From Xanthobacter autotrophicus (GTDB lineage: Bacteria; Pseudomonadota; Alphaproteobacteria; Rhizobiales; Xanthobacteraceae), in the NCBI RefSeq assembly GCF_005871085.1, contig NZ_VAUP01000035.1, positions 62,001 through 126,000 of the forward strand: a stretch of 64,000 nt of DNA, in the 5' to 3' direction. This document shows, piece by piece, positions 44,961 through 54,189 of the stretch. The notes beneath the pieces were generated by a model that saw nothing but the letters and a program-made list of their open reading frames with translations, was not told the origin of the DNA and searched no databases. The stretch's first letter is position 1. Every line of letters begins with the position of its first letter. Made by a program: the position numbers and the translations under genes.

Positions 44961-47741
44961 TCAACCCTCCCGCCTGAGGCCCTTCAGCTTGTAGAGCGCA
45001 TCCAGCGCCTCGCGGGGGCTCAAGCTGTCAGGGTCGATGCCATCAAGGGCGACAAGGGCCGCCTCGGCCTTCGGGTCCGCGGACGCGGCGGCGGCCACAG
45101 GCTTCGGGCGCAACGCGAACAGGGGCAGATCGTCGATGAGCTTCTGGGCGGGAGAGGCGCGCTCGGCCGCCTCCAGCTCGGCGAGCACCGCCTTGGCGCG
45201 GATGATCACCGCTTCCGGCAGGCCGGCGAGCTTTGCCACCTGTATGCCATAGGAGCGATCCGCCGCCCCCGGCACCACCTCGTGCAGGAAGATCACGTCG
45301 CCATGCCATTCGGTGACCTTCACCGTGGCGTTGGAGAGCCGCTTGCAACGCTGGGACAGGGCGGTCAATTCGTGGAAATGGGTGGCGAACAGCGCCCGGC
45401 AGCGGTTCACCTCGTGCAGGTGCTCAAGGCTTGCCCAGGCGATGGACATGCCGTCGAAGGTGGCGGTGCCGCGCCCGATCTCGTCGAGGATGACAAGGGA
45501 CCGGGCGGTGGCCTGGTTCAGGATGGCGGCGGTCTCCACCATCTCCACCATGAAGGTGGAGCGTCCACGCGCGAGGTCATCCGCCGCGCCCACGCGGGAG
45601 AACAGGCGATCCACCACGCCGATGCGCGCGGACCGGGCGGGCACGAAGGCGCCGGCCTGCGCCAGTACGCAGATGAGCGCGTTCTGCCGCAGGAAGGTGG
45701 ACTTGCCGGCCATGTTCGGCCCGGTGACGAGCACGATGCGCCCGTCCTCGAACCCTTCCGGCGGGGAAAGGTCGCAATCGTTGGGCACGAAGGGTCCGCC
45801 CTCCCTGGCGAGGGCCTGCTCCACCACAGGATGGCGCCCGCCGGCGATGGCGAAGGCGACGCCGGGCTCCATGTGCGGGCGCACGTGGTTTTCCACTGCC
45901 GCGAGCTCCGCGAAGCCGGCCGTCACGTCGAGTTCCGCCAGCGCCTCGGCGGCGGCGCGGATGGTCTGCGTCTGCGCCACCACGGCGGCGGCGAGCCGGT
46001 CAAAAATGGCCTGCTCCAGCCCCAGCGCCCGCTCGCCGGCGCTGGCGATGCGACTTTCCAGATCGCCCAGTTCAACGGATGAAAAACGCACCGCCCCCGC
46101 CATGGTCTGGCGGTGGACGAAGATCGAGTCGTGCGGCGCCTCGCGCAGGCGGTCGGCGTTCTGGGCGGAGACTTCAACGAAATAGCCGAGCACCGCATTG
46201 TGCCGGATCTTCAGTGCGCGCACGCCGGTCTCGTCCACGTAGCGCCGCTCCAGCGCCGCCACCACGCGCCGGCTTTCGTCGCGCAGCGCCCGGGTGGCGT
46301 CCAGCTCGCTGTCGCAGCCCTCGCGGATGAAGCCGCCGTCGCGGCGGTGGGGCGGGAGGGCGTCGGCCAGCGCGGAGGCTAGGTCCAGCACCAGAGCGTG
46401 AGGCACCCGCGCCAGCGCCGCCACCGAGTGGGCAAGGTCCGCCGGCGGCGCGGCGCCGAACAGGCCGGCGATGGCGAGGGCACCGTCCAGCGCATCGCGC
46501 ACGGCGGCAAGGTCGCGCGGGCCGCCGCGCTGGAGGGCGAGGCGGGTGACGGCGCGGGCCATGTCGGGGGCGCGGGAGAGCCGGGCGCGCAGCTCGCGCC
46601 GCAATTCGCCCTCCTCCACCAGATGCGCCACCCCGTCGTGCCGGGCGCGGATGGCGGCAAGGTCGGTGAGCGGCTCGGCGATGCGCCGGGCGATGAGGCG
46701 CGCGCCGGCCGCCGTCACCGTGCGGTCCACGGCGGCGAGCAGGGAGCCGCGCCGCTCGCCGGAGGTGGTGCGCACCAGTTCCAGATTGGCCCGCGTGCCG
46801 GCATCGATGGCCATGATGCCGCCTTCCGCCTCCTTCACCGGACGGGAGAGCAGCGGCTTGGCGCCCAGCTGGGTGCGGTCCACGTAAGAGACGATGGCCG
46901 CCGCCGCGATCAGCTCGGCACGGGCGAAGGTGCCGAAGGCGTCCAGCGCCGCGACGCCGAAGAAATCGGCCAGGCGCTTTTCCGCTCCCGCCCCGTCGAA
47001 GGACTGGCGCGGCAGCGGCGTCACCGCCGGGAAGTCCCGCAGCAACGCGCGCAGTTCGCCATCGTCCAGCACCGCGTCGGAGACCAGGATCTCCGCCGGG
47101 TCCAGGCGGGCAAGGTCGCCGGAAAGATCGTCGCGGGTGGTTCCGGCGACCCGGAAACTGCCGGTGGACATGTCGGTGTAGGCAATCGCGTAGGCGAAAT
47201 CCTGCGGCCCCGAGCCGGCCCGCACGCGGGCGAGCGCGGCCAGCACGTTCTCGCGCCGGGCGTCCAGCAGCGCGTCCTCGGTGAGGGTGCCGGGGGTGAC
47301 GAGGCGCGTCACGGCCCGTCGCACCACCGATTTCGGCCCCCGCTTCTTCGCCTCTGCGGGGTCTTCGATCTGCTCGCACACCGCGACACGGAAACCCAGC
47401 GCGATGAGCTTGTGCAGATACTCCTCGGCGCGGTCGATGGGCACGCCGCACATGGGGATGTCCTCGCCCAGATGCTTGCCGCGCTTGGTGAGCACGATGC
47501 CCAGCGCCTGCGAGGCGGCTTCCGAGTCGGCGAAGAACAGCTCGTAGAAATCGCCCATGCGGTAGAACAGCAGGCTGTCCGGATTGGCCGCCTTGATCTC
47601 GAGGTACTGCGCCATCATGGGAGTGACGCGCGTGTCCTCCGCCCGCACGGAGGGGGCTGACGCGGGAGCATCCCCTACCGCAGGCGGATCCTGCGGGCGG
47701 TCGGCGGTCGGGGCATGGTCGGGGCTAGGGTCTGCGCTCAT
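44961..47741 (-). CDS. mutS: DNA mismatch repair protein MutS
   Basis: Recognises mismatches and small loops and recruits MutL. The 926-residue protein has the mismatch-contacting Phe-X-Glu in MGDFYELFF (Phe65, Glu67), Walker [11 protein letters not shown] (about residue 675) and Walker [12 protein letters not shown], plus the C-terminal helix-turn-helix region. The first 40 residues are a Pro/Ala-rich extension before [21 protein letters not shown]. The start at 47741 is the most likely ATG; MMAQ at codons 42-43 is possible. Operon continuity with ubiE (121 bp) is uncertain. Confidence 0.96.
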   Translation of the reverse strand: MSADPSPDHAPTADRPQDPPAVGDAPASAPSVRAEDTRVTPMMAQYLEIKAANPDSLLFYRMGDFYELFFADSEAASQALGIVLTKRGKHLGEDIPMCGVPIDRAEEYLHKLIALGFRVAVCEQIEDPAEAKKRGPKSVVRRAVTRLVTPGTLTEDALLDARRENVLAALARVRAGSGPQDFAYAIAYTDMSTGSFRVAGTTRDDLSGDLARLDPAEILVSDAVLDDGELRALLRDFPAVTPLPRQSFDGAGAEKRLADFFGVAALDAFGTFARAELIAAAAIVSYVDRTQLGAKPLLSRPVKEAEGGIMAIDAGTRANLELVRTTSGERRGSLLAAVDRTVTAAGARLIARRIAEPLTDLAAIRARHDGVAHLVEEGELRRELRARLSRAPDMARAVTRLALQRGGPRDLAAVRDALDGALAIAGLFGAAPPADLAHSVAALARVPHALVLDLASALADALPPHRRDGGFIREGCDSELDATRALRDESRRVVAALERRYVDETGVRALKIRHNAVLGYFVEVSAQNADRLREAPHDSIFVHRQTMAGAVRFSSVELGDLESRIASAGERALGLEQAIFDRLAAAVVAQTQTIRAAAEALAELDVTAGFAELAAVENHVRPHMEPGVAFAIAGGRHPVVEQALAREGGPFVPNDCDLSPPEGFEDGRIVLVTGPNMAGKSTFLRQNALICVLAQAGAFVPARSARIGVVDRLFSRVGAADDLARGRSTFMVEMVETAAILNQATARSLVILDEIGRGTATFDGMSIAWASLEHLHEVNRCRALFATHFHELTALSQRCKRLSNATVKVTEWHGDVIFLHEVVPGAADRSYGIQVAKLAGLPEAVIIRAKAVLAELEAAERASPAQKLIDDLPLFALRPKPVAAAASADPKAEAALVALDGIDPDSLSPREALDALYKLKGLRREG

Positions 47742-47902
47742 GGCCGCACGGTATCGGGCGGTCGGCGCCCTGTCAGCGCACGAGCGCCCGGCATCGACAG
47801 GAAATGCGGGGATGGCGCCGTTTTGCATGGCGGCCCCCTCCTGCCCCCGAAGCCGGACGGGTCAGGCTTCGGCGACCACGCCAAGGGACCTCCGCTTGCG
47901 CC

Positions 47903-48859
47903 TCACCCCCAAGGGCCGCGGCGCTGCCCGCCCCGGGGATCGCCACCCCAAGGATTGCCGCCCGGCGGCCGGGCCGCCGCGGTCGGGCCGGGTGCGAAAC
48001 CACCACCGCCGCCCATCTGCTGGGACAGGGCGCGCAGGGCGGCGATGCGGTTCTCCACTGCCGGATGGGTGGAGAAGAGATTGTCCATCCGCGCGCCCGA
48101 CAGGGGATTGATGATGAACATATGGGCCGTGGCGGGGTTAGATTCCGCCTCATAATTAGGCACTTCGTGGGCCGCGCCGGAAATCTTGGCCAGCGCCGAA
48201 GCGAGCACCATGGGCCGGCCCAGGATCTCGGCACCTCCGCGATCCGCCTCGTATTCCCGCGAGCGGGAGATGGCCATCTGCACCAGCATGGCGGCCAGCG
48301 GGGCGAGGATCACCATCAGGATGGTGCCGATGAAGCCGAAGGGGTTGTTGTTTTCACGATTGCCGCCGCCGAACAGCATGCCGAAGTTCGCCAGCATGGA
48401 GATGGCGCCGGCGATGGTGGCGGTCATGGTCATGGTGAGGGTGTCATAATGCTTGATGTGCGCCAGCTCGTGCGCCATCACCCCCGCCACTTCCTCCGGG
48501 CTCAGGGTTTGGAGCAGGCCAGTGGTGGCCGCCACGGCGGCATTCTGCGGGTTGCGGCCGGTGGCGAAGGCGTTGGGCTGCGGATTGTCCATGATGAACA
48601 CGCGCGGCATCGGCAGGTCGGCGCGGCGCGCCAGCTCATGAACCATGCGCACGAAGTCCGGCGCGGTGGTCTCATCCACCTCGCGGGCGCCGTACATGCG
48701 CAGCACCATCTTGTCCGAGTTCCAGTAGCTGAACAGGTTCATGCCTGCAGCCACCACGAACGCGATCATCATGCCGCCCCGCCCGCCGATGGCGAAGCCC
48801 ACCGCCATGAACAGGGCGGTGAGGCCAGCGAGCAGGATCGCCGTCTTCAGGTGGTTCAT
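47903..48859 (-). CDS. htpX: membrane-bound zinc metalloprotease HtpX
   Basis: Heat-shock-type inner-membrane M48 protease that helps remove misfolded membrane proteins. The 318-residue protein has two N-terminal helices (about 4-24 and 29-46), the zinc site HELAH (His130, Glu131, His134), two more helices, and the third ligand Glu in [12 protein letters not shown]. The C-terminal 40 residues are a low-complexity Gly/Pro/Arg-rich tail ([12 protein letters not shown] to RRGPWG), longer than in E. coli. GGGAGGAGAGGG precedes the ATG at 48859. Confidence 0.95.
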   Translation of the reverse strand: MNHLKTAILLAGLTALFMAVGFAIGGRGGMMIAFVVAAGMNLFSYWNSDKMVLRMYGAREVDETTAPDFVRMVHELARRADLPMPRVFIMDNPQPNAFATGRNPQNAAVAATTGLLQTLSPEEVAGVMAHELAHIKHYDTLTMTMTATIAGAISMLANFGMLFGGGNRENNNPFGFIGTILMVILAPLAAMLVQMAISRSREYEADRGGAEILGRPMVLASALAKISGAAHEVPNYEAESNPATAHMFIINPLSGARMDNLFSTHPAVENRIAALRALSQQMGGGGGFAPGPTAAARPPGGNPWGGDPRGGQRRGPWG

Positions 48860-49029
48860 CCCTCTCCTCCCGGCGCATAGGCCGCGCCTCAACCTAGAGG
48901 ATGGGAAGGCGACGGGGCCGACGCAAGGGGAGCTGCAAGGGCCGGCCGGCGCGGAGGCCGGGCGCCCGGATTTCGCAGCACGGGTTCCGGATGCAAGCCC
49001 CGAGAGACGCTCCGGCGAACGCGCGGGCT

Positions 49030-49236
49030 TCAGATGTCGCGGGAGAGGCGGCTCGCGGGCACGCACTTCCAGCGGCCCACCTGCCACTGGGGATGCTCCT
49101 CGCTCCACTGGGCAATGGTGAACTGGGACGACATCATGCAGGCGGTGGGCGCGGCCGCCTCAACGGAGACGTTGATCCGCTCCTCCCGGCAGGTGGCCGG
49201 CGCGGTGATCAGGCAAGCATAGAGCACGACGAACAT
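49030..49236 (-). CDS. conserved small Cys-containing hypothetical protein
   Basis: A 68-residue protein, [21 protein letters not shown], ending [15 protein letters not shown]. It has four Cys at about residues 8, 16, 33 and 57 and a Met-Met-Ser core. I recognise the pattern from memory as a family of small proteins widespread in Hyphomicrobiales and without known function. The hydrophobic first 13 residues could be an uncleaved anchor or a short signal. GGGAAG lies eight bases upstream of the ATG at 49236. Confidence 0.65.
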   Translation of the reverse strand: MFVVLYACLITAPATCREERINVSVEAAAPTACMMSSQFTIAQWSEEHPQWQVGRWKCVPASRLSRDI

Positions 49237-49812
49237 GACGGTGACTTCCCATTTGGCTGCGCTGGGTCTGCCGCCCTTCCGTTTCCTGTCCGACTGCCTC
49301 GCACCGGCAGCCACCGATTGTCCGCGGTATTATCGTGATCTATCGCGGTTTTCTTATGAACTTCTCAGCCTTCAACACAAAGCAAATATGATGCCAACGA
49401 CGGCTCTCAACTGCCGGCCGAGCCACAGGGGGCGGCCTCTTCTCGCCTGACACCTGATCAATACCTCGGCTGCGGCGTCAAGCCACGCTCCGGGGGGCCA
49501 TCTTATCCCGACAATCTTGGCATGAAAGCCGGCGAGGGTCCCAATAACGTCTTCTAACCGATCATGACTGCACGCAAAATCAGCGGAACGCGCGGATCTG
49601 GGGAAGAGACGGACGCGCTGCAGCGCGTCATGGTTTCCCGTTTCGGCCGGCTTGCTGGCGAGGGCGGGCTCGGCTAGTGTCCCGCCCGCTATCTGGTGAA
49701 CCGGTTCGGCACTCCTGCCGGGCGCTGACAACAAGGGTAGGCGGCGTATGACCGCTTCCCGGAATGCCTTCGGGGCGGTCATCCCTAGTCGATCTACGAG
49801 GGAGGGCATAAG
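49237..49812. other. long intergenic region / fae leader
   Basis: A 576-bp region upstream of fae, with no coding frame that I can support. Noted elements are an AT-rich stretch at 49325-49395 suited to promoters, an 18-bp perfect palindrome with arms GACGCGCTG and CAGCGCGTC (49612-49629), and the stem-loop at 49748-49782 listed separately. The length is unusual for this compact DNA and suggests regulated transcription of fae. Confidence 0.5.
49748..49782 (+). promoter_or_regulatory. leader stem-loop of fae
   Basis: ATGACCGC and GCGGTCAT pair over eight bases, with an internal CCCG/CGGG stem after a TT bulge, closing a nine-base loop. The hairpin ends 18 bases before the ribosome-binding site GGAGGG (49801-49806). 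No T-run follows, so it is more likely an mRNA-stability or regulatory structure, or a protein-binding palindrome, than a terminator. Confidence 0.4.
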
Positions 49813-50322
49813 GTGGCTAAGATTAACAAGGTTCTGATCGGTGAAGCGCTTGTCGGCGACGGCAACGAGGTGGCTCACATTGATCTCATCATCGGCCCGC
49901 GTGGTAGCGCCGCCGAAACGGCGTTCTGCAACAGCCTGACCAACAACAAGGACGGCTTCACCTCGCTTCTCGCGGTGCTCGCCCCCAACATGCCCTGCAA
50001 GCCCAACACCCTGTTGTTCAACAAGGTGACCATCAAGGATGCGCGGCAGGCGGTGCAGATGTTCGGACCCGCGCAGCGCGGCGTCGCCAAGGCGGTGCAG
50101 GACGCGGTGGCCGAAGGCACCATCCCGCTGGACGAGGCCGACGACCTCTACATCTCCGTCGGCGTGTTCATCCACTGGGAAGCGGCGGACGACGCCAAGA
50201 TCCAGCAGTACAATTACGAGGCGACCAAGCTCTCCATCGAGCGCGCCGTGGCGGGTTTCCCCTCCGCCAAGGAAGCGACCGAGCAGCGCGATCTGGTGAA
50301 GCACCCCTTCGCGGCGGCCTAG
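49813..50322 (+). CDS. fae: formaldehyde-activating enzyme (tetrahydromethanopterin hydro-lyase)
   Basis: Catalyses condensation of formaldehyde with tetrahydromethanopterin to methylene-H4MPT in the cytoplasm, the entry to H4MPT-linked formaldehyde oxidation in methylotrophs. The 169-residue protein matches the Fae family along its length: [23 protein letters not shown] with the likely active-site His22, [45 protein letters not shown] and [28 protein letters not shown]. The start is a GTG at 49813, with GGAGGG six bases upstream. It has its own leader and terminator. Confidence 0.96.
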   Translation: MAKINKVLIGEALVGDGNEVAHIDLIIGPRGSAAETAFCNSLTNNKDGFTSLLAVLAPNMPCKPNTLLFNKVTIKDARQAVQMFGPAQRGVAKAVQDAVAEGTIPLDEADDLYISVGVFIHWEAADDAKIQQYNYEATKLSIERAVAGFPSAKEATEQRDLVKHPFAAA

Positions 50323-50420
50323 AGCGGAAACCACCCTGGGCAGAGCGGCGACCTTCCGGCGATGCCGAAAGGTCTGCTTCAGCGGTTGGCCGCCCTATTT
50401 TTCAACAAGTAAGTCTGAAG

Positions 50421-50454
50421 CGACCGGCGGCACTCCCGCCGGTCGTTTCTTTTT
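50421..50454 (+). terminator. Rho-independent terminator of fae
   Basis: A perfect 10-bp stem (CGACCGGCGG with its complement), a five-base loop and TTTCTTTTT, 98 bases after the fae stop. This is a classical strong terminator. Confidence 0.92.
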
Positions 50455-50565
50455 GGGCTCAGCTTATGCCGATGGCCTGTGAGCTTGGCTCATGGGCCGT
50501 CGGTTAAGCCCGCGCCGCGCGTGAGCGTACCCACTCGGCATCGGTCAACGAAGAAGGCCGATGGG
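50455..50565 (-). repeat. dispersed repeat, copy B (inverted relative to copy A)
   Basis: Read on the minus strand, this interval follows copy A (7753-7857) block by block: ATCGGCC, GACCGATGCC, TGGGT, CGCTCA, GGGCTT, ACC, the hairpin GGCCCATGAGC / GCTCACAGGCC, and GAGCCC. It starts immediately after the fae terminator and ends next to the stop of the convergent beta-propeller gene, so both copies lie between converging transcripts. Confidence 0.7.
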
Positions 50566-50566
50566 A

Positions 50567-51544
50567 TTACGGCGCCGGGTCGCGCCGGATGAAGGCGCCG
50601 AACGCGCGGGGGCCCTCCCCCACCGCCACGCTCGCCACCACCTTCAAGGTCTGGGCGTCGATGGTGGAGAGGGTATTGTCGAACCAGTTGGCCACATAGA
50701 CGTGCCGGCCATCGGCGCTGGCGGCGATGCCTTCGGGATAGTCTCCCACATGCACCAGGCCGCGCGGCTCCAGCGTCTCCACGTCGAACACGCTGACCGT
50801 GCCCGCATACTGGTTGGTGACGAAGGCGAGGCGCCCGGTCAGCGCCACCGCATAGGGCCGTGATCCCACCTTCACCGTGCCCACCACCGCACGGGCGGCC
50901 ACATCGATGACGCTCACGTCGTCCGAGCCCACATTGGCCGTATAGGCGCGCGTTCCATCCGTCGATAGGGTGATGCCGAACGGCCGCTTGCCCACAGGGA
51001 TCACCGCCACCCGCTCCAGCCGTGCCGCATCGATGAGCGAGACCGTGTCGTCGTCCCGGTCGGCGGAGAGCACGAAGGCGCCGTCGGGGGTCACCGCAAG
51101 GCCGGACGGGGAGGCGCCGGCAGGCCCCATGCGGATCTCCTCGGGGCGATCGGGGTCCACCACCAGCAGGCGCGCGCCGTACCAGTCGGCCACATAGACC
51201 GGGCGTCCGGCCGGGGCCACCGCCACGCCCAGCGGGCCGCCGGTGAGGGGAATGCTGGCAATGACCTTCCGCGCCACCGTATCGATGACGCTCAGGGCCT
51301 TGCCCTCGGGGCTGGTGACGAAGGCGCGCCGGCCATCCTGTGACACCGCCACGCCGGCCGGCTGGCCGGGCACGGGGATGCGGGCGACGAGGCGCGCCGG
51401 CGCCCCGTCGGTGCCGCCAAGATCCACCACTGCCACCTCATTGCCCGGCTGGTTGGTGACGAAGGCTTCTTCCGCACCGGCAGACGCGACAGCGCCCAGA
51501 AAAAGCGCGAGGGCGGCAGCCGCCCCCCTCGCCTTCAGCCCCAT
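50567..51544 (-). CDS. YVTN-family beta-propeller protein
   Basis: A 325-residue exported protein. Signal peptide is about 1-24 (ending SAGA-EEAF). The mature part is six or seven repeats of the pattern VAVVDLG, IPVPGQPAGVAVSQDGRRAFVTS of the YVTN/NHL-like propeller found beside PQQ dehydrogenases. It likely acts in the periplasm as a binding or assembly protein. The ATG overlaps the stop of the upstream MxaD-like gene (ATGA), so they are one operon. A second propeller of the same family lies at 54190. Confidence 0.88.
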   Translation of the reverse strand: MGLKARGAAAALALFLGAVASAGAEEAFVTNQPGNEVAVVDLGGTDGAPARLVARIPVPGQPAGVAVSQDGRRAFVTSPEGKALSVIDTVARKVIASIPLTGGPLGVAVAPAGRPVYVADWYGARLLVVDPDRPEEIRMGPAGASPSGLAVTPDGAFVLSADRDDDTVSLIDAARLERVAVIPVGKRPFGITLSTDGTRAYTANVGSDDVSVIDVAARAVVGTVKVGSRPYAVALTGRLAFVTNQYAGTVSVFDVETLEPRGLVHVGDYPEGIAASADGRHVYVANWFDNTLSTIDAQTLKVVASVAVGEGPRAFGAFIRRDPAP

Positions 51545-52080
51545 CAGGAGCCCTTTTCCAGCTTGGCCTTCAGGGCGTCGAGCCCACCGCGATAGACGCC
51601 GGTCACCGCGGCGATGGCGGCCTCGTCGCTCAGTTCCGGCGGCGGATCGTTGTTGGGATAGCCGCGATAGAAGGCGCCGCGCCACTCCACCTTGGAATGG
51701 GTGGCGTCGATGGGTGTGACGGTGATCGTGGAGGAATAATTGGTGACGGGCAGGACTTTCACGTCCACTTCCGCGATGCGGTAGGAATAGCTCTTCTGCT
51801 CGGGCTCGAACTTGTAGAGCACCTCGTCGATGGTGCCGCCGCCCTGCAGCGTGAGCTTGCGGGTGGCGTCGGCAGCATTGCCGCCCTGGCCGACGTTGGC
51901 GGTCACGGCCGGATGCCAGCTCATGTCCTGGAAATTGCCGATGGCGGCCCACACCTTTTCGGCAGGAGCGTTGATCTCGACGGTCTCCGTCACCTTCTTG
52001 CGAGTGGGGCCGTGCGCATCGGCCGCGACGGGCAGGAGCACCATGGAAAGCGCCGCGGCGGCGGCAAGCAACAGCTTCAT
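51544..52080 (-). CDS. MxaD-like SRPBCC family protein
   Basis: A 178-residue exported protein. Signal peptide 1-22 ends ADA-HGP. The mature domain (25-175) is an SRPBCC/START-like fold beginning HGPTRKKVTETVEINAPAEKVWAAIGNFQDMSWHPAV, which I recognise as the MxaD family that assists methanol dehydrogenase-cytochrome c interactions in methylotrophs. GGAGGAA lies 10 bases upstream of the ATG at 52080. It overlaps the beta-propeller gene and follows the DUF3280 gene by 76 bp. Confidence 0.85.
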   Translation of the reverse strand: MKLLLAAAAALSMVLLPVAADAHGPTRKKVTETVEINAPAEKVWAAIGNFQDMSWHPAVTANVGQGGNAADATRKLTLQGGGTIDEVLYKFEPEQKSYSYRIAEVDVKVLPVTNYSSTITVTPIDATHSKVEWRGAFYRGYPNNDPPPELSDEAAIAAVTGVYRGGLDALKAKLEKGS

Positions 52081-52156
52081 GAAACACGTTCCTCCGATGA
52101 TTCGGCCCGTTTCCCGGGCCGCAGTCTTGGGCAAAGGCGCACCCGCAATGGCGGTG

Positions 52157-52714
52157 CTATCTGGGGTCGAGGGGCGGCTGTCCGGGAGCCAGGATGCGGT
52201 TCTTCATCAGATAGCGCACCCCGCGCAGCCAAGTTTCGTCGGTATTGCCGCGCAGGTCCACCTGACCGGCCCGCACCAGCTTTTCCGACCCGCCCACCTC
52301 CTTCACCTCGAGCGACAGGGTGAGGATGAGGTTGGAAATCTTGCGCACCATGCCGATGACTTCGAGCCGGGCACCGGCGGCGCCGGCGATTTCCTCCTCG
52401 CAGCCATTGCACTTGTGCAGCGGCGCAAGCTCGGCGATGCGGGCGGCCTCGCCCTGAAGGTCCACGGGCGCCATCTCGCCGGATTCGGCGATGAGCCGGG
52501 CCAGTTCCGCATTCACCAGTTTCAGGCGCGCCGCCTGCTCGGCCCGCACCTCGGGGCGGGTGTCGAGGGTGTCGTCGAAGAATTCAAAGCCGAACACGGC
52601 CGTGGGCACGCCGGCCGCAGCCGCCGACCCGCAGGCGAGAGCGAAAGCCAACGCAACGGCAAGGCCCGCGCCGACACGCCGGGCGGATTGAAGAAGCTCG
52701 CAAGCACACCACAT
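52157..52714 (-). CDS. DUF3280 family protein
   Basis: A 185-residue protein of the DUF3280 family, known to me mainly beside methanol- or PQQ-dehydrogenase genes. The N-terminal 34 residues include a hydrophobic export-signal-like segment (VGAGLAVALAFALACGSAAA). The mature part has a CxxC motif in HKCNGCEEEI and ends LMKNRILAPGQPPLDPR. The start at 52714 gives a slightly long leader; a shorter start is possible. It is the first gene of the minus-strand group and diverges from the substrate-binding protein gene. Confidence 0.75.
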   Translation of the reverse strand: MWCACELLQSARRVGAGLAVALAFALACGSAAAAGVPTAVFGFEFFDDTLDTRPEVRAEQAARLKLVNAELARLIAESGEMAPVDLQGEAARIAELAPLHKCNGCEEEIAGAAGARLEVIGMVRKISNLILTLSLEVKEVGGSEKLVRAGQVDLRGNTDETWLRGVRYLMKNRILAPGQPPLDPR

Positions 52715-52892
52715 GGCGTCAACCTTTTCACCCTGAGGGTGTCACAGCCGCACCGCGCGTGGCAAGCCGGGAACATCTTATTGTTTTCTTAGATCTATTC
52801 GGTTGCGCCCCTCTGACGATGGTGTCTAGATCTTCGCGTCTTCGGATGGTGATCGCCCCGGCCCCTGCTGAACCGATGTTGATTTTGGCCCC

Positions 52893-54134
52893 ATGCTGAC
52901 GCGCGTTGTTCGCCTGCTGCTCCCGGCCGCGCTGCTCGCGGCGGCGCCGCCGTGCCTCGGTCTGGCGCAGGCGCAGCAGCCGGCCGCGGTTGCTGCCGAG
53001 ACCAATCCTCCCGCCGAGGCAAAGCCGCTGGAGGTCCGCATCGGCCTCATCACCCGCGCGGTGCCGCCGCCCCCGCTCTATGATCTCCTGGCGGTGCCGG
53101 AAGACGAGGCCGTGGCCGGCGCGGAACTCGCGGTGAAGGACAATACCACCACCGGTCTTTTCACCGGCCAGAGCTTCGCCCTTGAGACCACCACCCTCGG
53201 CGAGGACGAGGACCCGGCGCAAGCCGCGCGCACGCTGGCGGCGAACGGCACCCGCCTCCTCATCGTGAACCTGCCCGACGCCGAGCTTCTCAAGGTGGCC
53301 GACGCGGTGAAGGACAAGGATGCCGTGATCTTCAACGTGGGCGCGACCGACGATGCCCTGCGCGCGCAGGATTGCCGGGCCAACGTGTTCCATGTGGCGC
53401 CGAGCCGCGCCATGCTCACCGATGCCTTGGTGCAGTTCCTCGCCAGCAAGCGCTGGACCAAACTGTTCCTCATCACCGGCCCGCAGCCGGCGGACCTGCT
53501 CTATGCCGAGGCGCTGCGCCGCTCGGCCAAGAAGTTCGGCGTGAAGATCGTCGCCGACAAGCCCTGGACCTTCGGCCCGCTGGGGCGCGAGCGCTCCGAC
53601 AGCATCACCCGTTCCGACGCCCTCGTGTTCAGCCGGGGCGTGGACGCGGATGTGATCGTGGTGGCGGACGAGGCCAATGATTTCGGCACCTACATCGCGT
53701 TCCGCACCTACGAACCGCGTCTCGTGGTGGGCACGCAGGGCCTCACCGCCGCCACCTGGCATCCGGCGCAGGACGCCTACGGCTCGGCGCAATTGCAGAG
53801 CCGCTTCCTGCGCTCGGCCTCCCGCACCATGCGCCCGGTGGACTACCAGGCCTGGGTCGCCGCGCGCATGATCGGCGAGGCCACGACCCGCACCAAAAGC
53901 GCGGATCCGGCGACGCTTGCCAAATTCATGCGCACGCCCGATTTCAGCCTTGCCGCCTTCAAGGGCGTGCCAGTGAGCATCCGGCCGTGGGACCAGCAAT
54001 TGCGCCAGCCGCTGCTCATCGCCCAGCCCCTCGATATCGTCTCCATGGCGCCGGAAGACGGCTTCCTGCACCAGCGCACCCCCCTCGATACCCTCGGCAT
54101 CGACGAGGGCGAATCCAGATGCCGCCTGAAATGA
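52893..54134 (+). CDS. ABC transporter substrate-binding protein of the PQQ-dependent alcohol dehydrogenase system
   Basis: A 413-residue periplasmic type I binding protein. The signal peptide spans about 1-29 (ending AQAQQ). The mature part contains LEVRIGLITRAVPPPPLYDLLAVPEDEAVAGAELAVKDNTTTG, FVPSRAMLTDALVQFLASKRW-like HVAPSRAMLTDALVQFL, and HQRTPLDTLGIDEGESRC at the end, as in the family found with PQQ dehydrogenases (PedA/PedB-type clusters). The ligand is unknown. It heads the plus-strand operon and diverges from the DUF3280 gene. Confidence 0.88.
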   Translation: MLTRVVRLLLPAALLAAAPPCLGLAQAQQPAAVAAETNPPAEAKPLEVRIGLITRAVPPPPLYDLLAVPEDEAVAGAELAVKDNTTTGLFTGQSFALETTTLGEDEDPAQAARTLAANGTRLLIVNLPDAELLKVADAVKDKDAVIFNVGATDDALRAQDCRANVFHVAPSRAMLTDALVQFLASKRWTKLFLITGPQPADLLYAEALRRSAKKFGVKIVADKPWTFGPLGRERSDSITRSDALVFSRGVDADVIVVADEANDFGTYIAFRTYEPRLVVGTQGLTAATWHPAQDAYGSAQLQSRFLRSASRTMRPVDYQAWVAARMIGEATTRTKSADPATLAKFMRTPDFSLAAFKGVPVSIRPWDQQLRQPLLIAQPLDIVSMAPEDGFLHQRTPLDTLGIDEGESRCRLK

Positions 54135-54189
54135 CGCGGCCTGACATGACAAAGCGCGAAAAGCGCCATCGTCCGGGAGGACACGCTTG

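Noticed and set aside
47847-47872. CCGAAGCC/GGCTTCGG hairpin downstream of htpX as a terminator
   Set aside because: The stem is plausible but has a ten-base loop and no T-run on the minus strand, so I did not list it as a terminator.
51545-52087. fusion of the beta-propeller with an upstream frame overlapping the MxaD-like gene
   Set aside because: The propeller's signal peptide starts at 51544; the upstream part is an out-of-phase reading of the MxaD-like gene.
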